From Gammaproteobacteria bacterium (GTDB taxonomy: Bacteria > Pseudomonadota > Gammaproteobacteria > Ga0077536): 64,000 bases of DNA. The notes under the pieces were generated by a model that worked only from the letters and a program-made list of their open reading frames with translations, had not been told where the DNA came from and searched no databases. Below are positions 21,001-24,051 of the stretch, piece after piece (the stretch's first letter is position 1; every line of letters starts with the position of its first letter). The stretch lies in contig JACQWY010000019.1 in the NCBI GenBank assembly GCA_016209015.1, positions 1 through 64,000 of the forward strand, read 5' to 3'. Both the position numbers and the translations under genes were made by a program.

Positions 21001-21946
21001 CGCTCGCGTTCAGCACGTTCGCGCCGGACAGCACGATCGAGGCCGTGCTGTTCGCGTCGACGAAACCGATCTTCAACTGGTCGTTGAAGAGCTGCGTGTC
21101 CTTGCTGTCGAGCGTGACCTTCGAGCTCGCATCGATACCGATGTTGCGCGCGTTGATCGTCGCGCCGAGCAGGTTCACCGCGGTCGTCGCGTTCGCCTGC
21201 ACGTCGGTGCCGAGGATCCCGCCGGTCGTCGTCTTGACCGCGGCGAGGCGCACGTCGTGCCCCGTTGCGTCGATCGTCGCGCCGCCCTGCAGGTCGATGT
21301 GCTCGGCGGACTGGATGTCGAGATCGCCGGCGAGCGCGAAGCCGCTCGAGACGAGCACGTCGTCCGTGCTGTTCACGAACAGGCCGCCGGCGAGATAGGG
21401 CTTGGGCCCCGTGCCGCCGATGACGAGCTGGTCGTCGCTGAGCGCCGGCACGTCGGTGCCGCCGTCGAAATCGATCTTGATGGCCCACGGCGCGTAGGTC
21501 GTGCTGCCGCCGTGATTGTCGTAATTGAGGTTGACGGTGAGCTTGTCGTTGAACACGGAGCCCGTGAACGCGACGAGGACGTTCTGGTCCAGCGCCTGGC
21601 TGCCGACGATGCTCGCGCCGTTGCGCAATTGCAGAGTGAGATTCGGGCCGCCGCTGTCGATGAGCTCGAGCGTGACGTCCGAGGCGCCGAGCGGCGCCGG
21701 CGAGTAATTCAATGTCGCGGTGAACGCGGGCGCGGGCAGCGGGGAGGTCGACAGCAGCAGGCGCTGCTCGAGGCTCTCGACGATGGGACGTTTGCGTACC
21801 GGGGGTCGATCCGCGGGCTCGTGGCCGAGCGCGGAGCCGACGCGACGCGCGACGGATTTCAGAAGACCCCAGGGTCCCGGCGTGGCGGACTCCAAAGCGG
21901 AGACTGACGGATCCCCGGTACTGCCCGAGATCTTGCGGCTATCCAT
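1..21946 (-). CDS. Giant LEPR-XLL / RTX / beta-helix repeat protein (3' end off the window)
   Basis: One minus-strand frame stays open from the ATG at 21946 to the window edge, at least 7,315 residues. I checked the register at the start, near 19.2, 14.8 and 6.9 kb and at the left edge, and it is the same frame. The start has a good ribosome site (GAGAGGG, 7 nt away). Modules in order: basic N-terminus with an LEPR-XLL-like motif, ESLEQRLLLS, at residues 57-66; about 4,600 residues of Gly/Ala/Val/Thr-rich beta-strand repeats; RTX calcium-binding nonapeptides (about 4775-5110); propeller-like repeats with WTDTRSGNPQIFV-type units (about 5130-5560); right-handed beta-helix segments (about 5570-5980, 6400-6900 and from 7050 onward); two Ig-like domains (about 6245-6340 and 6945-7040). 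Family knowledge: LEPR-XLL and RTX proteins are large secreted adhesins or matrix proteins, and RTX proteins usually leave by type I secretion. An adhesin or matrix role here is inference. The C-terminal secretion signal would lie beyond the left edge. Confidence 0.9.
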   Translation of the reverse strand, partial: MDSRKISGSTGDPSVSALESATPGPWGLLKSVARRVGSALGHEPADRPPVRKRPIVESLEQRLLLSTSPLPAPAFTATLNYSPAPLGASDVTLELIDSGGPNLTLQLRNGASIVGSQALDQNVLVAFTGSVFNDKLTVNLNYDNHGGSTTYAPWAIKIDFDGGTDVPALSDDQLVIGGTGPKPYLAGGLFVNSTDDVLVSSGFALAGDLDIQSAEHIDLQGGATIDATGHDVRLAAVKTTTGGILGTDVQANATTAVNLLGATINARNIGIDASSKVTLDSKDTQLFNDQLKIGFVDANSTASIVLSGANVLNASGTLGLEAGSNVTSTLTAAPDSTSNDSSKDAAAAIAHLSSAANVRIGGTSNLNATGALSVLSTNTVTALTSADGTSGSSSGGALGGTVAVTLVSGDTKTEIADSSQLHGSTITLAANSNRTIDTHAKATQGGASDSGAANDTEGKKALSSNDAKTSDGSLNLAAAVAVTSVTGDTLLNIATTGPIGTAGAFTGNAVALLAGPTGSLSTVADGTAAQSGGIGIGAAAAINLATYASRVTLGGTSSITAASVTLEADATSALFGAKATSGAGADNVGVAGAFALNVDVAKAETLVAATANVTLTAAAPVTVKSVTTTTDTAQATSKLDGGNNSVGVGASFALNIADATARAVLESGARLTNAGALNVSATSNDTVTTTVKGGAAGGTAIAPAAAITINTMDTFAEINSAATGLSAQSVTVNAAHTGASTVSSEGAAQGDSLALGIAFGLNSVVDTTHALVDRALTVGGALNVTAATKQNTTTSTKASAKGGKSDDGTQQNGVDNETAGKRNAGDSIAAQKGARNSANAGATPQAKTADAGGSNSGSSSVNVAAAVSVNIAQSKTEALIGSGRIITATGAAAVKSIADVDAAASADGSSVISQTNNGGGGGGGGGGGGSSGVGIAAAVAINVGDVTNRAQIGTNTNLTSAGLTLAAEMPTVSAVDAFSAKATSGAGGGSVGVAGSLAINYSKLVTEAHLNPGVAITTTGGGAVTIHAGSNSTDKAEALPQGETSGSSAGIGASVAIDVVDETTHAWIDSGSTLNAAGAVGLAADSKNAITTTAQGGAGGGVGIVPVAAVTVANLDTLAEILGSGGFTSAGTLTVGATHAGTATTTATGKATGDDAAIGASVAVGIVTDTTRATLDRALTAHGAINLTANSQQSSTSTAKASAKGGKDNDSNSDSKGVDNQAQGQRGIGDSVAGSRGARSSSTAKSNPKAETADTNSQGSNSSSSIAVAGAVAVNVASSKAIASTGVNRAITADGVLTMQSSANLDAKAEADGSATANGSVGVGAAVAINVADVTNSALIGSGGNITAQGITLEAKTGGSEATPEHQFTALSKSGAGSDKVSVAGSFSLNVVTVNTTADVPGFATLRTNGGDLKLRTESTTRTDAEAMPDGNGASGGTVGVGASVALNVVNTTTASTVDDGATLNGTAGNVLVEAAGAHNVKTVAKNGAGAGASGSGSGVGVGAGVALAIVDHEKTAYLGTGNAITATGAATIHAAHAAAAETSADADAAGGQVGVGASVGINILIDNVHAGAARSITAGGDIAVNSEIAAGSTNLVKASAQGNDQNGRKADDEASHQVNDNPNNGGDKAVPKAQDGVDQGNSNSNSQSSSKSADVGVAAAVGVGYAKATNLADVATGVTLTSTGGKVGVVALADVDTRVEATGIAFDISNTTTSVGAAVSVNVADVHNTATIGANAHLTGTDVTVAAKIPDAGQSQFRSRSLAAGGGKDNGVAGAVVVNRISMANTATVGTSAVLTASNAIAVIATNNLGLQGIAGGAGIGKKAGVGVAVTVEIIDVTTKATVSDGADLEAAGPTTISAGSQVTPLALDVGEAAALLPGDIMLTSVAAGAGVSNGDTGVAGSIVVNVFTLDTEAVVGQNVNVNQSVASPHADEDVKVLAFDGTQLTSVAGAAAGAFGSSGVAVAGAVDVAVITKTTRASVGRGSHVRANRDVTVDAHSNEDLISVAAAAAASGSAAVGGSVSVYVVNTTTHAALEHGSSVLAPGATITAGGKATISAEGPVTLDQVAGQISIGSDAGVGISNTTFVHNDTVEAYAGDFSTVTARGAGFDVTANSSEDLVTIAAGGSGGGSAGIAASAAVNILNETTLAAVGDGVTILAQPVLFGTPDVLVQADDSTDIVGVGGSIGAASTAGVGAGVSVVKITKNTEASMGSGVSADVAGDLQVLGTESETLVMIAAAGGGGGTAGIAGAASVVVVDLTTRAFIGDDPADLLASRGAGNVHAHGSIAISADDLLDLTNVVGSIGGGGTVGIGASVGVPVVTKRVSAFIGNGANVTADGWSAIDANTGGFAIGYDASATDQKPGNVDIKNGHRPTASDAKFGPPDIGKMVDADKDGNTDGTVDTNHDGVDDRNDPMFSGLRTAGAAHDAGFRGLAVSATNRDSVKNFAMSGGGAGTAAIAVGAGVNVFDTTAKAWIGDGATVNADTSTANASQSVVVGAGSDFYHLEVAGALAIAGGAGIAPAVGVSALSMKTQAWIGSNATVNARNDVGVTAVASENILAISAGIGGGTVGIGGAVTVPVINNTTTASINSGATVYAGGDVAVLADDRTDILVVSGAGGFGSVGIGASVGVLSMTKATSAFIGANAHVDALGAGTGISNVLTGGANGTSSLDTTTANGVVVQATSDEKVFHLAIAAGGGVVGIAGGVAVSLISSGTSAYIDNGAQVNRTNDNAGATGTQDVTVRAGNHVDTFSFAGGIAAGWVGVAGAVDVGSIKNDTSAFVRAGASVAAARNVAIGATHLDHNSGFTFSIAGGVAGIAGAVSVWSIGTPMTAGYSDNSNRTGDALSGNGGRVDQRAADQAGSMNSGVGDLLAGYNQGNQSDAKTDANERLGAVAKSASTSVKTTGPSGTSLRGLLSSGVVPNGTQAFSENGATITAGGGIAFGATDRSAADFVVGGGGGGLVGVGAAIGVLNVANNARAAAGGTLDAGGGITVNGKLEEHIDQHSFAFGGGFVGLGVGVSVMTVKSTNQAYIADYATVNNAASIGITAATVQDFSALTIGVEGGVVAIGASFSRIAVGNSSVLDTYAGIGVNTNIGQGTGHVGNITVKATSHVGIEMDTYAVAGGIGAGTFNFAFADITPDVHAAIGDGSHISATGNLAVYAGTDHNADTHVFSLSIGGLAAGVSVARATVNPDVAATVGGDINVTGDVTIVAGHEVDPITLQPINHVAGGDVRGAFAEAEAPAVGVITISASIAQADSTATVNAGINAGAVLTATGAIALRSEGVNVAKAKGVGFSFSAAGFGLLNSKATASGKDQAGIGANATVQGGSVFVDANGVDHAETDNDSTDVSLVVNVSASTATATTNPTVKAYIDTGADVAATGNLTLHATASADGDARVHAAYASLGGSFGLISGTANSNPNVSALVNSATVNPTTVSAGGAIDIAATSGSPVSYSDGTIGGLDAATDTLSFNAAHGLQTGDRVVYNANGNAPIGGITNGQSYGVIVTGDQTIKLGNPFLSQNVDDALDTITFDTPHGLVTGATLVYGNQNASGNVGGLVSGQTYYVRVIDNRTIKLGTSLAQVQQSLRAFSAGNVDAATDTFTLASHGFANNQAVTYRAPSRAVFLGSAVDDSADKIYAPTASNGDSLNTNDLVVYTIADVNVEKPTNVPATAIGGLVAGQSYYVFRVDAQTIKLSTTAIDAQGNGNFVNLVRNANADITQHTLARSGEQPIVGLTDGRTYYVNLVDADHFKLATTPGGAAIDVGTTGVGGTQYIGREGIDLVGAGVTGQHWLARNLTGALSGAQRLIGSGSIVAATNEFGGDGISTASGIGASFGLVIGGIGGKATVNDGASATAGTGDGAVLTSAGDLSVSANVMGNAGADSGTRGGGLLGGVGKSATTVNMNQTSQATIGGAAALDAGGALSVTADNRHVATAVAHAGAAAGGISIGGADSIVEAKPITLTNIGANANLHADGDVTIAASMGAKGRSSGDSSAYAGLGSGGSTYSFWALGAAAGDFSSAPLNTTVNFDGGATVRSERNLLVRALVNDTRIDSHSEASAASAIYSDPDANSRSFITSIALITAKSGASLAGVDRFDAIAQHDGIGMDSYAYADGGSAFGGPDANAYTIERVLSRIITDDGSSFASKDLHVTTAVVNMGFHAHGGASGFTLNPFDQADFTPHVEQSYDRHITMNGDVIILSAPTPKLLVDATGNIVLQEGLTALDQGSRIWVNDITNNGNTGHAVLEVNPIVIGGIPTVGTIDGDLGTLIVRHTYETVELTNLSSKDLWINGIDPVDRTGHATVDVDGDVNNYRFDIAHDFGPTKIDIQNAGTLGAAAVVLNGLIDNPVGTTNVSAARGNIRATATGKVRTNRASFTAAGDIGQPGFFAGTVFVPASPIKLELVQSAGRPTSLDAQAGGNILFDVRGLDRDTDTSPFVLNIGTLDAGASIALTLEQTWVQTDLGNAPGGYLVDVTEYLPSMDAAFGGLPATTATYVDHYKPDGSGPAFVAPISFFGVGTTPEDTHVEIVMLKAGGNVIVDAAFGGTRIDIHGNTNLTGQGHIDVYTNGNVILTETEGDMRLGTITSTQHDVTLTAQVSFVDAIGDPDSDVLGNNLTFTAVAGAAGSFLNDIEIDSAYSGAGTVTVHAATDVYVQEMTGSLIVNEAVAGNGELRLTTTDSAAAGEDLIVAAGHLVSALAGSITLQAGDSLLLDGSVLALNGLFFAVDFRNADKGVGTTAALRGTLAGTAIRLTGDEDDDTLDASTQTLAVTAYGHGGKDHLLGGSGDDALYGGDGADTLEGGFGNDLLVAGSGVGDMLLGGAGNDVIFGSPDGADADPNFSDAVRFGDYIDGGSGDDTIYAQGGADDVHGGAGNDWIDAGAGNDLVTGGLGADTIYGHLGNDTIYGFDQPSSPLTDDNAADRLYGEWGDDTIVAGGGSDYLDGGYGNDSITANGGNDVVYGGYGNNVIDGGAGDDLLYGSDDGSDQIAGGLGDDRLWAYAGNDVLNGDAGNDLIDGGAGDDLIAGGAGADVLLGGAGNDILYGHSVSDAGDDNAVDYLYGDFGTNGNEAGSGGDQLDGQGGNDLLFGEGGDDKILGTAGFNQVEGGNAALYGASNVIDFGDAVDTASFATPTATAAPTPHAIDYTDTRAAANLPDGVVERGRFGDLAGAAAGNGLSGSGGLSTNPSVAVGGGVQYVTWTDTRSGNPQIFVSALQAGSWRELAGSASGNALGAGVSQSVSAAFNPSVAVDAAGAPIVAWTAVHNGVTDVYVARYDSVAGTWNALAGSQTGGGISSTGTAGEAHVVATANGPVVVWLDGAAGAQRVYARIFTGGSWQELGAGSATGNGLGGGTAAADVRDLSVTTDGTRVAAVWTQVNAGIRQVYLKEYAGAAWSALSGSASGTGVSGIADAGLAGSITHSSSPSAAYLNATLFVAWQTFSDQGAAVATASFDTTVARTLTARDVFGAPEVPAQPTLSAGGNVLRVVWMRTPLGNQPTDLYALRWNGSHFVEEVPGEAQPGGLSVTGGKAQDLALATDTAGRLSVVWQDAFSGQPEIYARGMTATITRTFVADSATGVQSILDTFDLGAGDAIVVNGNLAGNITISADDAGVAIFGAPGAKITGAIAVQGGASSVLLQRLTVTGGITVDGASGFTLSESAVGGLVTLNGGANAQLVYSTLSGGVKLVGGVAGAVIDHNQIGGTTGVDLEPDAGAAGATNVLVSNNAIGAFGNGILFNVAASGRIRGNTVTGAATGLDIANAFSGLIDGNTITNGVTGVRYDAAAALSGNLIANNATGVRTTIAGTTNGLGFVAGSGVNRIAGNGTGIQSVGAQFQRQNVDGNTVGVSGSGILGGTTLDFANVIEHNGTGVAHFSGIIQYSRIGLNGVGIDVTSDMNGLKIWHDVVYRNTTAGLRISNSQDIRVYQNTFYSATGDNVRIQNVSSNVELQGNILWAAGGYDLYVANDSQAGFYSDYNNLYKTDAGKLVYWTKDFFDVLDWQADVARYDLHSIGATVVNPTWAEPRFLDLDRDDYRLFDAVAGLRFTSPDIEASNAVLDQTQPPFYVNRLENPSFENGTTGWTVSAGGATASANPAAYDGTKYYAPGGIEQGFAEQSINLVAAGYSTQLIDSGLLDFAFGGRVRTAAEDPRDAGSVTLIFLDQNGNLLRNQVVKAQNTADRWELVGARVTAPIGARYAVLRFDADRNSGGTNDVWFDNAYVTALTDAYVPDLGAYGAGTHETAPELPRRIMLRFPDLYTDWEKDEPLTIRWETVNNVNGSPVRIDLLRDTADGPELVLNIAAATPDDGDFVWIPGNSGIDFGTQGLRIQVSLVQQPSVIDRSQETFTVPEDGQNYYVDDASNSGDVYTPNATGANRNTGKTPDAPKPNPVNVLRAYDLVAGSVMYIDTGDYPMIDPIAVSGTNDVSLLAGPGMGLDEGFTITGPLDPATIARLFPAIPGDRSRPLVDLNDADFVTVQHLTLQNANRGLYVRNGSDSFNASWITASGHLNDGISIDTSAPFGDFDHLVAFDNGGYGIAIDGPIDALTNSVAHDNAKTGLNLAGTVNTVSDNVSYSNGDWGIALSSPGNVVVQRNVVYSNRAGIYMTSAGANALIGDASAAPVDGNLVYNNRDGGIYAYYAGMVAGNTVSGHHANGAWGIYAYSNVGVKQNVVYDNTNGLYSYFGTGVLNNRVYGNPGDGIQVDNTDVIGNLVYSNALNVNAVGLRINDYSGTPNVGRNNVVYANTQRGVYITGSTFQFVSNTVWQPTGDAVRLENASGVGLFDNILRADAGYALAVASNSQVGFSSDYNLFVAGMSGVLGTWQGLDRTTLASWNSASFTDQHSLVADPNLVDVDGADNVLGYVSVAQDGRDDDFHERSAYGGFAGGSGLAPVRSTVTGLPVYLTPADLVSGAQSPVIDRGRASDAFAGEPAPNGGYINIGAYGNTAQAGRSPAQYVTILAPNGGERLGQGSTATVSWRSSGFSGNVNIEYRGGGITSFTLLAGNEANDGTYAWLLDPAVFAAGTDYELRITSVDAPAVSDVTNAPFSVVLPIHYYYVNDNSTVGDEYTTAIGNDANDGLSPDLPKASIRSVLDTYDLNAGDVVLVDTGRYVIGTNISIAADDTGVEIRGAVGATHATIIDRANTNTGAYVFEMKGADDVTLSNLSITGGAYGVVAGNTADSDHLTIAGSRIYGNSSRGLSIDNSNEFFTLTDSQVYWNATDGRWLTGADATVTGSEVYRNGGWGIQIGPRGHVYANDVYGNKSGGIFAAVQSYATNKLVIEQNRVFDNNGDGVVGYYDAVVIQNNESFGNRLSGIAVL
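6620..7626 (-). repeat. RTX (hemolysin-type) calcium-binding nonapeptide repeats
   Basis: The translation contains a long run of GGxGxDxLx nonapeptides, such as GGSGDDALYGGDGADTLEGG near 7.6 kb and GGAGDDLIAGGAGADVLLGG near 6.87 kb. Repeats of this type form a parallel beta-roll that binds calcium and folds after export. The block contains roughly thirty units interrupted by short loops. It sits in the middle of the protein, whereas in many RTX proteins it is near the C-terminus. Confidence 0.9.
7900..21700 (-). repeat. Degenerate beta-strand repeat region of the giant protein
   Basis: The translated minus strand repeats a loose unit of roughly 150-200 residues. Each unit has a hydrophobic glycine-rich strand pair (VGVGASVALNVV, VGIAAAVAINVG, IGIGASVGVPVV and similar), then a short T/A-rich hairpin and a polar strand. 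Lys/Asn/Ser-rich linkers appear at intervals, for example near 19.45, 18.3 and 17.0 kb, and an uninterrupted run of twelve glycines is encoded near 19.17 kb. The units are divergent at the amino-acid level and show no long exact DNA copies, so they look old. This pattern is typical of elongated beta-solenoid stalks in adhesins. Confidence 0.75.
10640..11575 (-). repeat. Four to five tandem ~65-residue repeats ending in TIKL
   Basis: Inside the giant protein, successive segments share the scheme 'D.DTITF...HGL.TG..V.Y......IGGL..GQ.YYV...D..TIKL'. Clear copies start near 11.57, 11.38, 11.15 and 10.97 kb, and a shortened one ends near 10.66 kb with FKLA. The periodicity differs from the surrounding beta-strand repeats, so this looks like a separate module inserted into the stalk. 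I cannot name its family. Confidence 0.65.
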
Positions 21947-22002
21947 AATCGAACCCTCTCGAGCCGGGGCGCCGTCGTTCCGGGCGACGGGTCGGTCGGC
22001 TC
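21947..22002 (-). promoter_or_regulatory. Structured leader abutting the ribosome site of the giant gene
   Basis: Directly upstream of the Shine-Dalgarno sequence (21954-21960) the leader can fold into nested stems. The outer stem pairs 21961-21966 with 21997-22002 (GAGCCG/CGGCTC) and the inner stem pairs 21972-21977 with 21985-21990 (CCGTCG/CGACGG). The outer stem ends at the base next to the ribosome site, so it could influence translation. I recognise no known riboswitch family. Confidence 0.35.
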
Positions 22003-22173
22003 TACCCTTCCTTTTACCGCTCGACTGCGCCGCGGTCCCGCTGATCGCCTGCCGGATCAGTTTCCGGCCGACAGTGGGACGAGCGCGTCGATGCTTGATT
22101 TGGGGGGGATAATCGGGTTTTCAGCCGGGGCCCGCAATGGTGCCGGGCCCTCCTTGCGAAGATTTACCGAATC

Positions 22174-22486
22174 TCACGGAAGAGACGGCGCGCCGCGGCT
22201 CAGGCGGTGGAATCGCGCGGCCGGCGTGGCGAGCGAGACGACGCTCGCGGCCGCGCTGCCTTCGTAGCGTCCGGCGCGCCGGTGACCGGCCCGGAACGCG
22301 AGCCAGGCGGCGAGCGCAGCATCGGGCCGAAGTGAGCGCCGCCATGAACGCGAGCACGAGGAACGGGTTGACGACGCCGTGAGCGGCCATCGCGACGGCG
22401 CCGAGCAGGCCTGCGAAGCGCGTGAGCGCGCTGACGCGCCGGACGTGCCGGGACGGCGGGCTTGCGGCGGCCGGGGTTTCGCGCAT
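22174..22486 (-). pseudogene. Small membrane protein, possibly frameshifted
   Basis: From an ATG at 22486 (GAGAG 4 nt upstream) the frame reads MRETPAAASPPSRHV and then a membrane-like stretch, FAGLLGAVAMAAHGVV and FLVLAFMAAL, with normal high-GC third positions. Near 22330 the good codon pattern moves by one base to another frame. That frame reads AALAAWLAFRAGHRRAGRY and ends with TGA at 22174. Without a shift, the first frame continues as an Arg-rich tail with poor codon choice to 22121. The object could be a decayed gene, a sequencing indel, or a real short gene in the first frame. The product is not recognised. It is divergent from the DUF502 gene. Confidence 0.35.
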
Positions 22487-22557
22487 GATGCTCTCGACAG
22501 TCGGGACGACGCCGGCCGACCGGCGCCCCGCATTGTCTGGAGGAGGCACCTCGAGGC

Positions 22558-23235
22558 ATGTCCGAAGCCCAGCCGCGCCGCGGCTTCGCCCCGAATTTCC
22601 AGCGCAACATCGTCGCCGGCGTGCTGGCCCTGATGCCGTTGCTCGTCACGTGGTTCGCGTTCCGCTGGGTCGTCGAGCAGCTCGAGCGCCTGAGCCAGCC
22701 CTGGCTGCCGGCGTTGTCGGAATCGCTCGCCGCGACCTCGCCTCGGCTCGCCCGCGCATTGTTCAGTCCCTGGGTCGCGCTCCCGCTCCAGCTCGTGCTG
22801 ACGGTCGCGGCGCTCTACCTGCTCGGCTTCGCCACGACACGGGTTCTCGGCCAGCGGCTGTTCGCGGTGGTCGACGGGTTGTTCGCGCGCATTCCCCTGG
22901 CGAAGTCGGTCTACGGCGCGACGCGGCGGCTGCTCGCGAGCTTCCAGTCGAAACCGGAAGGCGTACAGCGCGTGGTGTTGATCGCGTTTCCCGCACCCGG
23001 CCTGAAGACGATCGGCTTCGTCACGAAGACACTCACCGACACCGTGACCGGCCGCCAGCTCGCGGTCGTGTTCGTGCCGACCGCACCGAACCCGACCTCG
23101 GGTTATCTCGAGATCGTCCCCCTCGAGGACCTGACCTCGACCGACTGGACGATGGACGAGGCGATGTCCTTCATCCTGACGGGCGGCGCGACCGCCCCGG
23201 ACACCGTCGACTACGGCACGAAGACCGTGGTGTGA
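22558..23235 (+). CDS. DUF502 family inner-membrane protein
   Basis: The 225-residue protein has two hydrophobic segments, at about residues 17-38 and 72-96, followed by a soluble domain. The conserved signatures of the DUF502 family are present: an R-x-P-L-A-K-S-V-Y-G-A-T-R-R-like stretch (RIPLAKSVYGATRR), then FPAPGLKTIGFVT and VFVPTAPNPTSGY. Length and order match the family, which has no established function and is common in proteobacteria and plants. The ATG follows GGAGGAGG by about 14 nt. The gene stands alone, with the YfiM-like gene facing it only 22 nt downstream. Confidence 0.85.
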   Translation: MSEAQPRRGFAPNFQRNIVAGVLALMPLLVTWFAFRWVVEQLERLSQPWLPALSESLAATSPRLARALFSPWVALPLQLVLTVAALYLLGFATTRVLGQRLFAVVDGLFARIPLAKSVYGATRRLLASFQSKPEGVQRVVLIAFPAPGLKTIGFVTKTLTDTVTGRQLAVVFVPTAPNPTSGYLEIVPLEDLTSTDWTMDEAMSFILTGGATAPDTVDYGTKTVV

Positions 23236-23257
23236 GCGCCCGCTTACCGGCGAACCC

Positions 23258-23635
23258 TTAGAATCTCGTGCCGAGCTCCAACCCGACGAACTTGTCTTTG
23301 TCGGTATGAACGACCGGTTTCAGAATGAACGAATCCGTGAGGTAGGCGCCGATCGCGGCGCCCAGGAAATCGGCGAGCAGGTCGCCGCCGGAGAAGCCCG
23401 AGGAGTTCGTGGAGTCCGCGATCTCGATGCACAGACCGGGCAGGGTGCCGAGGGCGGTGCCGACCAGGAAACGATGGTCGGGGACGTAGTGGTCCCCGAT
23501 TTTCGCGCCGAGTCCGCCGAGGAGCACGCCGCCGACGAAATGTGAGCGTTTGTCGGGGCCGAAATCGTCCCCCGCCGCCGTAGCCGCCGCCAGGCACGCG
23601 GCGAGGAAAATCGGGAACCGCCCGTTGTTCTTCAT
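23258..23635 (-). CDS. YfiM-like exported protein
   Basis: I chose the ATG at 23635 because the protein then begins with a signal peptide (MKNNGRFPIFLAACLAAATA, probable cleavage before DDFG) and GGAGGAGG lies 12 nt upstream; a longer in-frame start would add an Arg-rich, non-coding-looking leader. The mature part carries DKRSHFVGG, similar to the DKxxHF motif of E. coli YfiM/DUF2279 proteins, then glycine-rich amphipathic segments and an aromatic C-terminus, ELGTRF. The protein has 125 residues. It is probably periplasmic or outer-membrane associated. Function is unknown, and the YfiM resemblance rests on motif similarity only. Confidence 0.6.
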   Translation of the reverse strand: MKNNGRFPIFLAACLAAATAAGDDFGPDKRSHFVGGVLLGGLGAKIGDHYVPDHRFLVGTALGTLPGLCIEIADSTNSSGFSGGDLLADFLGAAIGAYLTDSFILKPVVHTDKDKFVGLELGTRF

Positions 23636-24000
23636 GCGCTGAACTTGCCTCCTCCGACACCGGACCCACCGAGGCCCGAGCCGCTCGTCCGACATCAAGC
23701 TTTCAATTTCAGTTGTATGCCTGCGATCGCTCGAGAGTTTTAGCGGATTGCCGGCGGGCGCGCTGCGCCGCAGCAGTCGGTGATCCGCCCTGGTCCTCCC
23801 AACGTGACGCAGTTCGGAAAACGGGCCGCGCCCGCGTGACTCAATTCGCGTTTCCCGTCGGGATCCCTTCCGAATGCCCGGTACGGGCTCGACACTCGAG
23901 TACACCGACGGGCCAAATTTGGAGCACGCCCTCGGGCGCTGCGTTCAATCGGATTTCGAGACTTGCAACGGCGCCGCCGATTCCAAGACGGCGCGCTTGG
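23636..24000. other. Non-coding interval, candidate small-RNA locus
   Basis: No convincing protein gene is visible on either strand; the open frames here have Arg-rich, biased compositions expected of shadows. On the plus strand the interval ends in a strong intrinsic terminator (24001-24035), although no plus-strand gene precedes it after 23235. I did not identify a confident promoter, and the sequence does not match 6S, 4.5S, tmRNA or RNase P RNA by their conserved motifs. Confidence 0.35.
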
Positions 24001-24035
24001 GGTCCTGCCGGTGCAAACCAGCGGGACCTCTTTTT
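24001..24035 (+). terminator. Orphan intrinsic terminator with GCAA tetraloop
   Basis: The stem pairs 24001-24012 with 24017-24028 around the loop GCAA, with one G-U pair and one C-A mismatch, and is followed by TC and TTTTT at 24031-24035. Its U-tract direction serves plus-strand transcripts, not the minus-strand tsaC gene that ends at 24052. The left arm (24001-24009) can also pair with 24041-24049, an alternative fold that would disrupt the terminator. Confidence 0.7.
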
Positions 24036-24051
24036 CAGCAGGCAGGATCTC

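Noticed and set aside
11330-21907. Plus-strand frame of 3,525 codons
   Set aside because: Same register effect; the composition is low-complexity Arg/Ala/Asp/Val, while the minus strand has recognised domains.
21947-22120. Cyclic-di-GMP riboswitch before the giant gene
   Set aside because: The conserved GEMM core bases are absent, although the leader can fold.
23780-24035. 6S RNA, 4.5S RNA or tmRNA before the orphan terminator
   Set aside because: None of the conserved central or tag motifs of these RNAs is visible; only an unspecified small RNA remains possible.
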